Positions 22,218-30,990 of a stretch of DNA of 35,718 nucleotides are shown here, piece by piece. This stretch comes from Clostridia bacterium. GTDB taxonomy: Bacteria > Bacillota > Clostridia > Christensenellales > CAG-138. The position numbers and the translations under genes were made by a program. The DNA lies in assembly GCA_017393775.1 (NCBI GenBank), contig JAFOQN010000064.1:1-35718 (forward strand). Reading direction: 5' to 3'. The notes beneath the pieces were generated by a model that did not search any database, was not told the origin of the DNA, and was given only the letters and a program-made list of their open reading frames with translations. Within the stretch, counting starts at the first letter, position 1, and each line of letters starts with the position of its first letter.

Positions 22218-23567
22218 TTATACCTCCTTCGCCGCAAGCCGTAAAAACCGCTCGACCGGCTTTGGGTTCGATTCATAGAAGAGATGCGGAAAGCCTGCAA
22301 GGAGATTCCCGTTTGCGTGCATGCACGTCCAATCTCTGCCGTTCGGCTTGACGGCGGAAAACGCCGAGCCGGGATCATTGCTTTCGAAATAGTGAAACTC
22401 GTGCGCTTTGATCGTTTCACCCGCCTTAAAAAACGCCGTATCCGCGTTCGCGGAAAGCGTGATATAGCCGAATCTGGAAAGCTTTTGCGTGCGGTACGCA
22501 TCCGCTTTGATCACGCCGCACATCGGATACGGGGTCCCGTCCATGTCGGAAAGCGTATCGTGAAGATACAGAAATCCGCCGCACTCGGCAAGGCACGGCA
22601 TACCGTTCCCGATCGCCGTGCGGATCGCTTCGCGCATCGCTGCGTTTTCGGAAAGCCGCTTTGCGTAAAGCTCCGGGTATCCGCCGGGAAGGATGATCCC
22701 CTGCGTTCCCACGGGAAGCCTTGAATCGGTAAGCGGCGAGAACAGTTTCAGTTCCGCGTTGTATCGCTTGAGCAGCGCAAGATTGTCGCGATAGAGGAAG
22801 CAGAATGCTTCGTCCCGCGCCACCGCGATCACGGTTTTCGGCATGTTCGGCGTCTTTGGCGCTTCCGTTGCATCGAGCGCCGGCGCGGACTGCATCAGCG
22901 TATCGAGCGCGTCGAAATCGAGCGTTTGACTGAGAAGCGCCGCCAGCGCGTCGAGCTTTTCGGAAAGGCCGTTCACCTCATCCGGCGTGACAAGTCCCAG
23001 ATGCCGGCTTTCGAGCATCAGCGCATCGGACTTCGGCACGAAACCGACCGGAACGATGCCCATTGCTTCGACCTCCGGCTTCAGTGCCTTGTAAACATGC
23101 TCGCTCATGCGATTGAAGATCACGCCTTTGACGCCGCTGTTCGGTCGAAAATCCAGAAAGCCTCTGAGCGTCGCAAGTGCGGACAGGCTTTGCCCGCGCG
23201 CGTCAACGATCAACACGACCGGCGTATCGAGCGCTTTTGCGACGGAGAAGGTACTCGCCTGCTCGCTTGCCGCGCTCAGCCCGTCGTAATAGCCCATCAC
23301 GCCCTCGATCACGGCGCAGTCGGAGCCATCCGCGTTTTGCGCGTACAAGCGTTTGAGCGTCTCTTCACCGGAAAAGAACAGATCCAATGTACCGGATTTC
23401 ACGCCGACCACGCGCTCGTGAAACAGCGGGTCGATGTAGTCCGGTCCGCACTTGAACGCCGAAACGGCTTTCCCGCGGTTTTTAAGCGCGCGTAAGATCC
23501 CGCAGACGATCGTGGTTTTGCCGCTGCCGGACGCAGGCGCGGCGAACAAAACGCGCGGACTATGCAT
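22218..23567 (-). CDS. cbiA: Cobyrinic acid a,c-diamide synthase CbiA
   Basis: A 449-residue glutamine-dependent enzyme amidating side chains a and c. The N-terminal half has the P-loop PASGSGKTTI, FKCGPDYIDP and EGVMGYYDG; the C-terminal glutaminase half has LPGGYPEL and Cys329 in LAECGGFLYL, with KAHEFHYFE near the end. It overlaps the preceding cbiJ-E-T fusion by 8 nt and is directly followed by cbiP. Confidence 0.95.
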   Translation of the reverse strand: MHSPRVLFAAPASGSGKTTIVCGILRALKNRGKAVSAFKCGPDYIDPLFHERVVGVKSGTLDLFFSGEETLKRLYAQNADGSDCAVIEGVMGYYDGLSAASEQASTFSVAKALDTPVVLIVDARGQSLSALATLRGFLDFRPNSGVKGVIFNRMSEHVYKALKPEVEAMGIVPVGFVPKSDALMLESRHLGLVTPDEVNGLSEKLDALAALLSQTLDFDALDTLMQSAPALDATEAPKTPNMPKTVIAVARDEAFCFLYRDNLALLKRYNAELKLFSPLTDSRLPVGTQGIILPGGYPELYAKRLSENAAMREAIRTAIGNGMPCLAECGGFLYLHDTLSDMDGTPYPMCGVIKADAYRTQKLSRFGYITLSANADTAFFKAGETIKAHEFHYFESNDPGSAFSAVKPNGRDWTCMHANGNLLAGFPHLFYESNPKPVERFLRLAAKEV

Positions 23568-25530
23568 GCTCGCCGTCCCCCTCGCCGGAAATGATATAGA
23601 CTGGATTCTGTGCCGTCATCATGTGATAAGCTCCGACCTTGCGGCTTCTTGACACGTTCATCTCGACGATCTCCTCGTTGATGAGGCGCAGCGCTTTCAT
23701 CGCCGCCGTCGCCTCCGCAAAGGTCTCCGCAGTCACTGTGTTAATCACAATGCGCACCGCAGGATTCTTCTTCAGCGCCGCTTCCATGATCTCCTTCAGG
23801 TTGCCGCCGCTGCCGCCGATAAAGACATGCGTGGGGGCGGGAAGATCGGAAAGCGCCTCGGGCGCCGTGCCTGCAACGGCCGTAACATTCGGTACGCCGA
23901 GATGCCGCTTGTTCTGCTCGATCAATGCACAGGCGTCTGCGTTTCGTTCAATCGCGTAGATCTGTCCGTCCTCCGAAGCCTCCGCCATCTCGATCGACAC
24001 CGAGCCGGTGCCTGCGCCGACATCCCAGCAGATCGCTTGTTTCGTCAGCCGCAGCTTACTCAGCGTCACTGTGCGGACCTCGGACTTGGTCATCGGAACC
24101 TCAGTGCGAAGAAAATCGCCGTCCGCTCTGCCGTGTGTGACGACCGCGCGTTCCGCCTCCGGGTTCTCGATACAGACGATCGCAAGCGGCGAAAAATCTC
24201 GTCCCGCGAGCGTCTCCGCCGTGCCGCGTTCGATCGCTTCATTTTCGCTGCCGAGATCGGTCCCGACCGCGATCTGCAAACCTCCGAGACCGTTTTCACA
24301 CAGCAGATCGAGTTGATCTCGCACGCCGTGTTCCCCGCCGACCAGCACAAACGCGCGAGCATTTTTCCTGACTTTTGCGGGCAGATTAACCGTGCGTCCG
24401 TGCGCGGAAAGCAGCGCCGCGTCGTGATACGGCACGCCGAGCTTTGCCGCAAAATAAGAAACCGAGGAAATACCGGGCAGAACCGTAGGCCTCAGATCGG
24501 CAATCAGCGGCAGAAGCTTTTTCGCGCCGCTGAAAAACCCGGTATCCCCCGACATGGCGACAACGATACGCGCCGCGTTTGTTCTGCGCAGGATCGCCTC
24601 GATTTCCTTCGATGCGATCGCGATCTCGACCGGTTTTTGAAAGCGGCTGAGCGCTTCGGTCACGCGCTTTGCGCCGACCAAAAGGTCCGCCTGTCTGCAG
24701 GCGTGTACGGCGTCAGCGGTCAGCGTCCGTTCGCCGTCCATGCCGATACCGATCACCGTGATCTGCTTGTTTCTTCGGATCCCATACCGTTCGGAAAGAA
24801 TCGAAAGGCATTCCGCTTCGGAAATACCGCGCTCCTCGTCCGGACGGCGGATTACCACGGGGGTTGCTCCGCACGCCTTCGCCGCTTTGATTTTTTCCGC
24901 AAAGCCGCCTGACGCGCCGGTATCCTTGGTGACGAGAATCGCCGCATCGATCGCTTTGATCGTTGCCTCGTTCAGTTCCTGGGAAAACGGTCCCTGCATA
25001 CAGATGAGATTTTTGCCGGAAAAACCGAGCGCAAACGCCGCGTCGGTCGATTCTTTGACCGGCAAGATGCGGGCGAACAGCCGTGTTTCATAATCTTTGA
25101 CCGCCGTGTACCGACGCAGTTCCTTGCTTCCGACGGTTAGAAGCACGTTGCCCTGCGTTCCGTTGAGATAGTGGATTGCGGCGTCCGTGTCGTTTACGAA
25201 CACGCAGCCGTCCGCATTCTCCGATGCGCGCAGCACGCGGAGATATTCCGTTCCGGTCCTTTCGGCAGCGGCCTTCAACGTCTTGGTGACTTCCTGCGCA
25301 TACGGATGTGTCGCGTCGATCAGAAGCTGCGCCTGCGTTTCTTTGAGCAGCGCTTCGATCTCCTCCGCATTTTTTCTGCCGTGCAGTACCGTGATGTTAT
25401 CGGCAGGCGCGATCAGTGTTTCGCCGTATTCGGTGGCGACGCTGACAAAGAGATGCACCGGCTGATCCCTGAGCGCCTCGGCGATCTCGCGCCCCTCAGT
25501 CGTGCCTGCGAACAAAAGTATGCTATTCAT
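23560..25530 (-). CDS. cbiJET: Fusion CbiJ-CbiE-CbiT: precorrin-6A reductase, C5-methyltransferase, C15-methyltransferase/decarboxylase
   Basis: A 656-residue three-domain protein. Residues 1-250 are CbiJ/CobK (LLFAGTTEGREIA, DATHPYAQEV, LLTVGSKEL, TKDTGASGGF). Residues 256-455 are the CbiE tetrapyrrole methylase domain (VIGIGMDGERTLT, VAMSGDTGFFSGA, LPGISSVSYFAAKL, SAHGR). Residues 470-650 are CbiT, a Rossmann methyltransferase with PMTKSEVR and DVGAGTGSVSIEMA (503-516). CbiE-CbiT fusions (CobL) are common; adding CbiJ makes one polypeptide for reduction and the next two methylations plus decarboxylation. No stop or frameshift lies between the parts. ATG at 25530 overlaps cbiH by 8 nt. Confidence 0.92.
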   Translation of the reverse strand: MNSILLFAGTTEGREIAEALRDQPVHLFVSVATEYGETLIAPADNITVLHGRKNAEEIEALLKETQAQLLIDATHPYAQEVTKTLKAAAERTGTEYLRVLRASENADGCVFVNDTDAAIHYLNGTQGNVLLTVGSKELRRYTAVKDYETRLFARILPVKESTDAAFALGFSGKNLICMQGPFSQELNEATIKAIDAAILVTKDTGASGGFAEKIKAAKACGATPVVIRRPDEERGISEAECLSILSERYGIRRNKQITVIGIGMDGERTLTADAVHACRQADLLVGAKRVTEALSRFQKPVEIAIASKEIEAILRRTNAARIVVAMSGDTGFFSGAKKLLPLIADLRPTVLPGISSVSYFAAKLGVPYHDAALLSAHGRTVNLPAKVRKNARAFVLVGGEHGVRDQLDLLCENGLGGLQIAVGTDLGSENEAIERGTAETLAGRDFSPLAIVCIENPEAERAVVTHGRADGDFLRTEVPMTKSEVRTVTLSKLRLTKQAICWDVGAGTGSVSIEMAEASEDGQIYAIERNADACALIEQNKRHLGVPNVTAVAGTAPEALSDLPAPTHVFIGGSGGNLKEIMEAALKKNPAVRIVINTVTAETFAEATAAMKALRLINEEIVEMNVSRSRKVGAYHMMTAQNPVYIISGEGDGEHA

Positions 25531-26254
25531 AAAGGTATCCTCTCGGCGTCACCATTTTTCCGTTGATGATCTTCGTCTGGGAATTGCCGATGAACACGGT
25601 GGAGAACATGTCGACCTCCGTGTCCCGCAGTTTTTCGAGCGTCAGAACCTGCGTTTCCTCGCCGTCTCTTCCGATATTCTTTGCAATGCCGCAAACCGTT
25701 TCGGGCGACGCGTATTGCAGCACGAGGTCGCACGCACGGGCAAGGTAATCGTGCCGTTTGTGGCTCGAAGGATTATAAAGGCAGATGACAAAATCCGCTT
25801 CCGCCGCCATAAGAAGCCGCTTTTCGATCTTCTCCCACGGGGTCAGGAGATCGCTTAGCGAAATCACTGCAAAGTCGTGCATCAAAGGCGCGCCCAGAAT
25901 CGCCGCGCCACTCAGCACCGCGGATACGCCCGGGATCGTTTCAAGCGCTACGCCCGGGTATTCGGAGAGAAGCTCCTCGCAAAGCCCGCTCATGCCGTAC
26001 ACGCCAGCGTCGCCGGAACACACCATGGCGACCGTTTTGCCCTCCGAAGCGATTGAAAGCGCGAGACGCACGCGATCAACCTCCTTGCGCATCGGCGTCG
26101 AGCGGTATTCCTTGCCCGGGAACTGTTCGCGGACCAAATCGATATAGACCGTATAGCCTACAATCACGTCGCTGTGTTCCAGCGCGTCCTTTGCGCGGAG
26201 CGTCATGCCGTCCGCGCCGCCGGGTCCGAGCCCGACTACATACAGCTTATTCAA
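25523..26254 (-). CDS. cbiH: Cobalt-precorrin-3 C17-methyltransferase CbiH
   Basis: A 243-residue SAM-dependent tetrapyrrole methylase performing C17 methylation and ring contraction. Marks are YVVGLGPGGADGMT, VCSGDAGVYGM, ETIPGVSAVLSGAA, SLSDLLTPW and ICLYNPSS. The start is TTG at 26254: AAAGGAGGGG is 8 nt upstream and the protein then begins NKLYVVG, as in the family. A further TTG at 26281 lacks a site. It overlaps cbiG by 8 nt and ends in TAG. Confidence 0.93.
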   Translation of the reverse strand: MNKLYVVGLGPGGADGMTLRAKDALEHSDVIVGYTVYIDLVREQFPGKEYRSTPMRKEVDRVRLALSIASEGKTVAMVCSGDAGVYGMSGLCEELLSEYPGVALETIPGVSAVLSGAAILGAPLMHDFAVISLSDLLTPWEKIEKRLLMAAEADFVICLYNPSSHKRHDYLARACDLVLQYASPETVCGIAKNIGRDGEETQVLTLEKLRDTEVDMFSTVFIGNSQTKIINGKMVTPRGYLYE

Positions 26255-27275
26255 ACGAGATCCCCTCCTTTGATTTTGCAAGTGCGAAGGTCATACCGTC
26301 CTCCGCGATCTTTTTGATAACAAGTTCCCCATCCGACGCCTTCACCGCCGCGCGCTCCGAAACGCAGTCCGTTCCGGTCGTTTCCTTCACAAACGCCGAA
26401 CCGGAAAACACGCCCGTCACCGCGTTCAGCTCATCCGCGGAGAAGGTTAAGAACGGCAGTCCGTTCGCCTCCGCAAACGCAAGAAGCGCCGGTTCGGCCT
26501 TCTTGAGATCGATGCTCGCAAGGCAAAGGACCTCATCGGGCGAAACGCCGGCTTTCATCAGCTCGCGCGAAAGAAACGCATCGAGCGCCTTTGCATCCTT
26601 GCCGCGCTTACAACCGACGCCGATCGCGAAGCGCTGCGGAACCAGCCGGAGTGTCTTTTCATACGGCGTTTTGTTTTCGCGCGAGACGCACACGCCGATC
26701 TGCGCTTCGCCGGTAACGAGTCCTTTCGGAAGCCTGCCGGAGACCGGCAGATCGGACGAGAATCCCACCGGCTCGCCCGCGAGAAGCGCTGCGGAAACCG
26801 CTTTTGCAAGTTCCATGTCGGTGATGAACAGATGATTGTTCATCGCAAACACGTCCACGGCGAACAGATCGTTGAGATCCGTCGCCGTTGTGATGACCGG
26901 CGTCGCCCCGAGCGCCGCCGCTAACATTTTGGCAAGCGCATTCGCCCCGCCGAGGTGCCCCGACAAAAGCGGAATCACAAACGTTCCCTTTTCATCGAGC
27001 ACCAATACCGCCGGATCGGTCTTCTTGTCCCGCACCCACGGCGCGATCGCGCGGACCGCAATGCCGGAGGCGCAGACGAAGATCAATGCATCGGCGCTTT
27101 GAAAGCCGTCCCCCGCCCATTGCGCGGCGGACACGAGCAGCGGCTCGTCGCCCGCGTTCAATAACTTCGGCATCGCAAAGCGGCGGCATGCATGCCCCGC
27201 GCCTTTCAGCGCATCAGAAACACGCTCGGCTGTCTTGCGTCCATGCGCGGTATAGGAAACAATCCAAACCTCCAT
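26247..27275 (-). CDS. cbiG: Cobalt-precorrin-5A hydrolase CbiG
   Basis: A 342-residue protein that opens the delta-lactone of cobalt-precorrin-5A and releases acetaldehyde. The N-terminal domain has IFVCASGIAVRAIAPW, DEKGTFVIPLLSGHLGGAN and TATDLNDLFAVD. The C-terminal domain starts at FAIGVGCKRGKDA. The ATG at 27275 has AAAGGAG upstream. The frame is open as far as 27506, but that extension runs through a palindromic repeat and the upstream gene and is not coding. Confidence 0.94.
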   Translation of the reverse strand: MEVWIVSYTAHGRKTAERVSDALKGAGHACRRFAMPKLLNAGDEPLLVSAAQWAGDGFQSADALIFVCASGIAVRAIAPWVRDKKTDPAVLVLDEKGTFVIPLLSGHLGGANALAKMLAAALGATPVITTATDLNDLFAVDVFAMNNHLFITDMELAKAVSAALLAGEPVGFSSDLPVSGRLPKGLVTGEAQIGVCVSRENKTPYEKTLRLVPQRFAIGVGCKRGKDAKALDAFLSRELMKAGVSPDEVLCLASIDLKKAEPALLAFAEANGLPFLTFSADELNAVTGVFSGSAFVKETTGTDCVSERAAVKASDGELVIKKIAEDGMTFALAKSKEGISFE

Positions 27276-27299
27276 TGGTCTGCTCCTTTCGTAAACCCT

Positions 27300-27359
27300 G
27301 TCATCCTGAGGAACACCGTGACGAAGGATCTTTGGATTCTTCGCTTCGCTCAGGATGAC
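27300..27359. repeat. 60-bp palindromic intergenic repeat
   Basis: GTCATCCTGAG (27300-27310) and CTCAGGATGAC (27349-27359) are the ends of an imperfect palindrome containing ACGAAGGATCT and ATTCTTCGCTTCGCT. It resembles the dispersed repeat seen in many bacterial genomes, whose spurious translation reads VILSEAKNP; exactly that appears here in the false upstream extension of cbiG. It fills the only sizeable gap (98 nt) in the corrinoid operon. Confidence 0.75.
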
Positions 27360-27373
27360 GGGATGCATCTCTG

Positions 27374-28132
27374 TTACTCCTTCGCCGGTCGAAACTCGGT
27401 CGCAAACGTGGGATTGTAGAGTTCTGAGCGCGCGTAGCCGCTCTGTTTCACCGTGTCGCCCACGATGATGAGCGCGGTCTTTTTGACCTCGTTCGCCTTT
27501 GCGCATTGCGCAAGCGTACCGACCGTGCAGAGAAACGTCTTTTCATCCGGCCAGCTCGCCTTATAGACGATCGCAGCGGGCGTGTCCGGTTCATAACCGC
27601 CTGCGATCAGTTCCGCCTGCGTTTTTTCCAAAAGTCCGGTGCTTAAAAACAGCACCATCGTCGCCTTGTGCGCGGCAAACGCACGGACGCTTTCGCGCTC
27701 CGGCACGGGGGTTCTTCCCGCCATGCGCGTGATGACGACGCTCTGCGAGACGTTCGGCAGCGTGTATTCCATGTTGAGCGCTGCTGCCGCGCCGCAAAAC
27801 GAGCTGACGCCCGGGGTGTAATCGTATCGGATGCCCCGCTCTTCGAGCGCGTCCATCTGTTCGCGGATCGCGCCGTACAGACACGGGTCGCCGGTATGCA
27901 GCCGCACGGTCATAAGTCCTTGCGCCTCCGCATCGTACATCACGGAAAGCACCTCTTCGAGCGTCATTTCCGCGCTGTTATAAACCTTGCATCCTTCCTT
28001 TTTGACTTCGAGCAGCGCGGGGTTCACCAGAGAACCCGCATAGATGATGACGTCGGCTTCCTGTAAAAGCTTCTGTCCGCGTACGGTAATGAGATCGGCT
28101 GCGCCGCATCCGGCGCCGACAAAACGGATCAT
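27374..28132 (-). CDS. cbiF: Cobalt-precorrin-4 C11-methyltransferase CbiF
   Basis: A 252-residue tetrapyrrole methylase adding the C11 methyl group. Marks are FVGAGCGAADLITVRG, YAGSLVNPALL, LHTGDPCLYGAI, YTPGVSSFCGAAAAL and TRMAGRTPVP. The start ATG 28132 overlaps the cbiL stop as ATGA and has AAAGGAGG before it; the frame extends to 28438 only through cbiL. Length is usual. Confidence 0.95.
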   Translation of the reverse strand: MIRFVGAGCGAADLITVRGQKLLQEADVIIYAGSLVNPALLEVKKEGCKVYNSAEMTLEEVLSVMYDAEAQGLMTVRLHTGDPCLYGAIREQMDALEERGIRYDYTPGVSSFCGAAAALNMEYTLPNVSQSVVITRMAGRTPVPERESVRAFAAHKATMVLFLSTGLLEKTQAELIAGGYEPDTPAAIVYKASWPDEKTFLCTVGTLAQCAKANEVKKTALIIVGDTVKQSGYARSELYNPTFATEFRPAKE

Positions 28133-28809
28133 ACTTCCTCCTTTACAACGGTGACAAGATAATAGCCTGCATCCTTCGGAATGTCGGAAGCCGCGCGATA
28201 CACGCGCTCGTCTTCCGTGCCGCAGTTTTCGACCGCCTGCGCTTCCGCGCCGCGCGCTTCGATCGCGTCCAGAAGCGGACCGAGCTCGCCCTTCATAAAT
28301 ACCTTTGTGCCGGGATACAGGAGCGCATCCTTTGCATTTGCGCCGCCCGGCAGAATGTGCAGCGCTTCGCGGTCGGTGCACAGCGGCATTTTCAATGCCG
28401 CTGCAGCCGCGCAGAACGAGGTGACGCCGGGAACCCACTCGACCGAAAACCCCTTTTCCTGTACCCGTGCCGCAAGGTACGCGAACGTCGAATATACCGA
28501 TGGATCGCCGAGCGTGATAAACACGACGGTTTTGCCCGCTTCGAGCTCTGCCGCGATTGTTTCCGTGCCCGCTTCATACGCCGCTTCGCGTACTTTTGTG
28601 TCATGCGTCATCGGCATGTCGATGCAAAGCTTCGGCTTCTCGTTAATCTCCGGCGCCGCGCCGCGCGCGATCCGGTACACAAAACATTTTTCGGGATCCC
28701 GGTGCGGAATCGCAAGCACGTCGCAGGTTTGAATGAGCCGCGCCGCCTTCAGCGTCAGAAGCTCCGGATCGCCGGGCCCGACCCCGACGCCGTACAGGAT
28801 GCCGTTCAT
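28129..28809 (-). CDS. cbiL: Cobalt-precorrin-2 C20-methyltransferase CbiL
   Basis: A 226-residue tetrapyrrole methylase acting first after cobalt insertion. Marks are YGVGVGPGDPELLTLKA, ITLGDPSVYSTFAYL, WVPGVTSFCAAAAAL and YPGTKVFMKG. The start ATG 28809 overlaps the cbiD stop as ATGA and has GGAGGAAGG upstream; the longer open frame to 29223 lies inside cbiD. Confidence 0.94.
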   Translation of the reverse strand: MNGILYGVGVGPGDPELLTLKAARLIQTCDVLAIPHRDPEKCFVYRIARGAAPEINEKPKLCIDMPMTHDTKVREAAYEAGTETIAAELEAGKTVVFITLGDPSVYSTFAYLAARVQEKGFSVEWVPGVTSFCAAAAALKMPLCTDREALHILPGGANAKDALLYPGTKVFMKGELGPLLDAIEARGAEAQAVENCGTEDERVYRAASDIPKDAGYYLVTVVKEEV

Positions 28810-29948
28810 ATGCCTTCCTCCGTCCATGCCTTTGCCGTTTCGGTTTTGATGAGCTCGCGGCTCTTGCCGGTAAAGACGATCACGCCAAGTTTGATTGCGT
28901 CTTTGAACCGTCCCGAAAGGGAAAACTCGATGCGCGTTTTCAGTGCGTCCAACGTTGCCGAAAGCAGTTCTTTCTCTTCTAAGATGCGCAGCATTTCGTC
29001 CGTCGTGACGCAGTCCAGCAGACTGCGCGCCGTATCCGCGTCCGCGCCGGCGCGAAGCGCTGCAGCCGCCATCAGCTCTGCACGGCAGTCGCCCTCCTTC
29101 GAGTGGGTATTCATCATGCCGCCCGAAAGCTTGACAAATTTGCCGATGTGCCCGACAAGCAGCGCGTCGGAAAAGCCCGCTTCGATCGCCGCTTCGATCG
29201 CCTTGCCGATGTAGTTTGAGCATTTCACAATCCGCTCGTCCGGAATATGATACCGCTCGGCAAGAAAGTCCGCGCCGTAGTTGCCCGGCGTGAGGATCAG
29301 CCGCATGTCGCCGAGCGCTTTGCGCTGTTTGATTTCCAGCACGATGCTGTCCACAAGCGCATCCTCGCTCATCGGCTCAACGATGCCGCTTGTTCCTAAA
29401 ATCGAAATCCCGCCTTCGATGCCGAGCCGCGGATTGAACGTCTTTTCCGCAAGCGCGACGCCCTCCGGAATCGAGATCACGACCGAAAGTCCCTTCAAAG
29501 CGTTCAGCTCGTCCGCGACCTCTTCGACCGCATGCCGGATCATTTCGCGCGGGACCGGATTGATCGCGGCTTCGCCGATCGCCTGCTTCAACCCGGGTTT
29601 TGTGACCCGTCCGACGCCCAAGCCGCCGTCGATTGCAATCCCCGGCTTATCGGAAAACGTCACCTTCGCATAAACAAGCACACCGTCGGTCACGTCGGGA
29701 TCGTCTCCCGCATCCTTTCGGATCGCACAAGAAGCGAAGCCGTCTCCCCTGACCGGTTCCAGAACCGAAAGATCGAGATCGATCCCCTTCGGCGTATGAA
29801 TCGGAATTGTCTCCGGCGCCGTGCCGGATAGGAGCAGGATCGCCGCCGCCTTTGCCGCCGCCGCGGCGCAGGTGCCGGTTGTGTAGCCGAAGCGCAGGCA
29901 CTTTCCGTCCTTTTCGATAAAATGTTTTTCGATGCCGGTTTTACCCAT
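28806..29948 (-). CDS. cbiD: Cobalt-precorrin-5B C1-methyltransferase CbiD
   Basis: A 380-residue enzyme of the anaerobic branch; its presence marks the oxygen-independent pathway. Marks are LRFGYTTGTCAAAAAKA at residues 18-34, IRKDAGDDPDVTDG, LGVGRVTKPGL, GTSGIVEPMS, ILTPGNYGADF and GHIGKFVKLSGGMMNTHS. It overlaps cobD by 8 nt. Length and order of motifs are normal. Confidence 0.95.
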   Translation of the reverse strand: MGKTGIEKHFIEKDGKCLRFGYTTGTCAAAAAKAAAILLLSGTAPETIPIHTPKGIDLDLSVLEPVRGDGFASCAIRKDAGDDPDVTDGVLVYAKVTFSDKPGIAIDGGLGVGRVTKPGLKQAIGEAAINPVPREMIRHAVEEVADELNALKGLSVVISIPEGVALAEKTFNPRLGIEGGISILGTSGIVEPMSEDALVDSIVLEIKQRKALGDMRLILTPGNYGADFLAERYHIPDERIVKCSNYIGKAIEAAIEAGFSDALLVGHIGKFVKLSGGMMNTHSKEGDCRAELMAAAALRAGADADTARSLLDCVTTDEMLRILEEKELLSATLDALKTRIEFSLSGRFKDAIKLGVIVFTGKSRELIKTETAKAWTEEGI

Positions 29949-30990
29949 GCAGCACCTCCGAAATTGCCGCGATCAGTGCGGCGTTCTCCGCATGTCTGCG
30001 CACCGCGATCCGCACGTCGCCCTTCAAAAGCCCGCGGTAATTGCTGCAATCGCGGACCAGAATGCCGCGTTCGAGCAATGCTTCATACAGCTCCGGCACG
30101 CCGGAGAGCAACAAATAGTTTGCGTCGCCCGGATAAACCTCGATGCCGAGCGCGGTAAGCATCCGCATCAGATACGGCTTTTCTTCTGCGAACAATGCGC
30201 GCGCCTGCTTCGCCCGATCCGGACAGTCCAGTGCGGCAAGTCCGGCGTATTGCGCCACGGTCGAGACGTTCCACGGCTGAACCGTTTCGGACATCTTGAA
30301 AAGCAACCCGCGGTTTTTCGAGATTGCATAGCCCAGCCGCACACCCGCCATGCCGTAGGTCTTTGTAAAGGCGCGCAGAATCAGCACGCGGTCGTATTCC
30401 CGCATGTGCCCGATGAGCGAAAACGCCCGGTCTTCGTCGGTCAAATCCTGAAAGCACTCGTCCAGAAACAGCCATGTGCCGGTCTCTCTGCACCGGTCGA
30501 GGACGCGTAAAAGCAATGCGGGCTCAATGCTTCGCCCCGTCGGATTGTTCGGTGAGCAGAGCATCAGAACGTCCGTTCGCTCCGTAATCGCGTGAAGGAT
30601 ATCCTCTGAAAGTGCAAAGCCGTTCTCCCGGCGGAGCGGATAAAAGGTCGGTTCGACGCCGACGGAGCGAAGCGCGGTCTCGTATTCCGCAAACGACGGC
30701 ACCGGCAGCAGCGCGGTTTTCGGCTTCAGCGCCGAAATAAACGAAAAAATCAGCTCCGCCGCACCGTTGCCGCAGAGAATATCATCGGTCGAAACGTCGT
30801 GCAGCGCACCAAGGCGCTCGCGCAGGCGCAGGCAGTACGGGTCGGGATAGCGGTCGACTTCTTCCGCCGCGGCGCGGATCGCCGCTTTGACGGGTTCGGG
30901 CGTACCGAACGGATTCACGTTCGCCGAAAAGTCGAGCGTCACACGTTTTTTATAGATATCGCCGCCGTGGACGTAATTCCCTAAGATCAT
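29941..30990 (-). CDS. cobD: L-threonine-O-3-phosphate decarboxylase CobD
   Basis: A 349-residue PLP enzyme of aminotransferase fold I making (R)-1-amino-2-propanol phosphate for the corrin side chain. It has FSANVNPFGTPEPV near the N-terminus, LCSPNNPTGRS, LFLDECFQD and the PLP lysine K210 in RAFTKTYGMAGVRLGY. Histidinol-phosphate aminotransferase is a close relative, but the N-terminal HGG motif (YVHGGDIY) and the position between cbiB and cbiD support CobD. It overlaps cbiB's stop as ATGA's partner at 30987-30990. Confidence 0.92.
   Translation of the reverse strand: MILGNYVHGGDIYKKRVTLDFSANVNPFGTPEPVKAAIRAAAEEVDRYPDPYCLRLRERLGALHDVSTDDILCGNGAAELIFSFISALKPKTALLPVPSFAEYETALRSVGVEPTFYPLRRENGFALSEDILHAITERTDVLMLCSPNNPTGRSIEPALLLRVLDRCRETGTWLFLDECFQDLTDEDRAFSLIGHMREYDRVLILRAFTKTYGMAGVRLGYAISKNRGLLFKMSETVQPWNVSTVAQYAGLAALDCPDRAKQARALFAEEKPYLMRMLTALGIEVYPGDANYLLLSGVPELYEALLERGILVRDCSNYRGLLKGDVRIAVRRHAENAALIAAISEVLHG

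Noticed and set aside
27276-27506. N-terminal extension of CbiG
   Set aside because: The extension is translated from a dispersed palindrome and the upstream gene; the ATG at 27275 has its own ribosome site.
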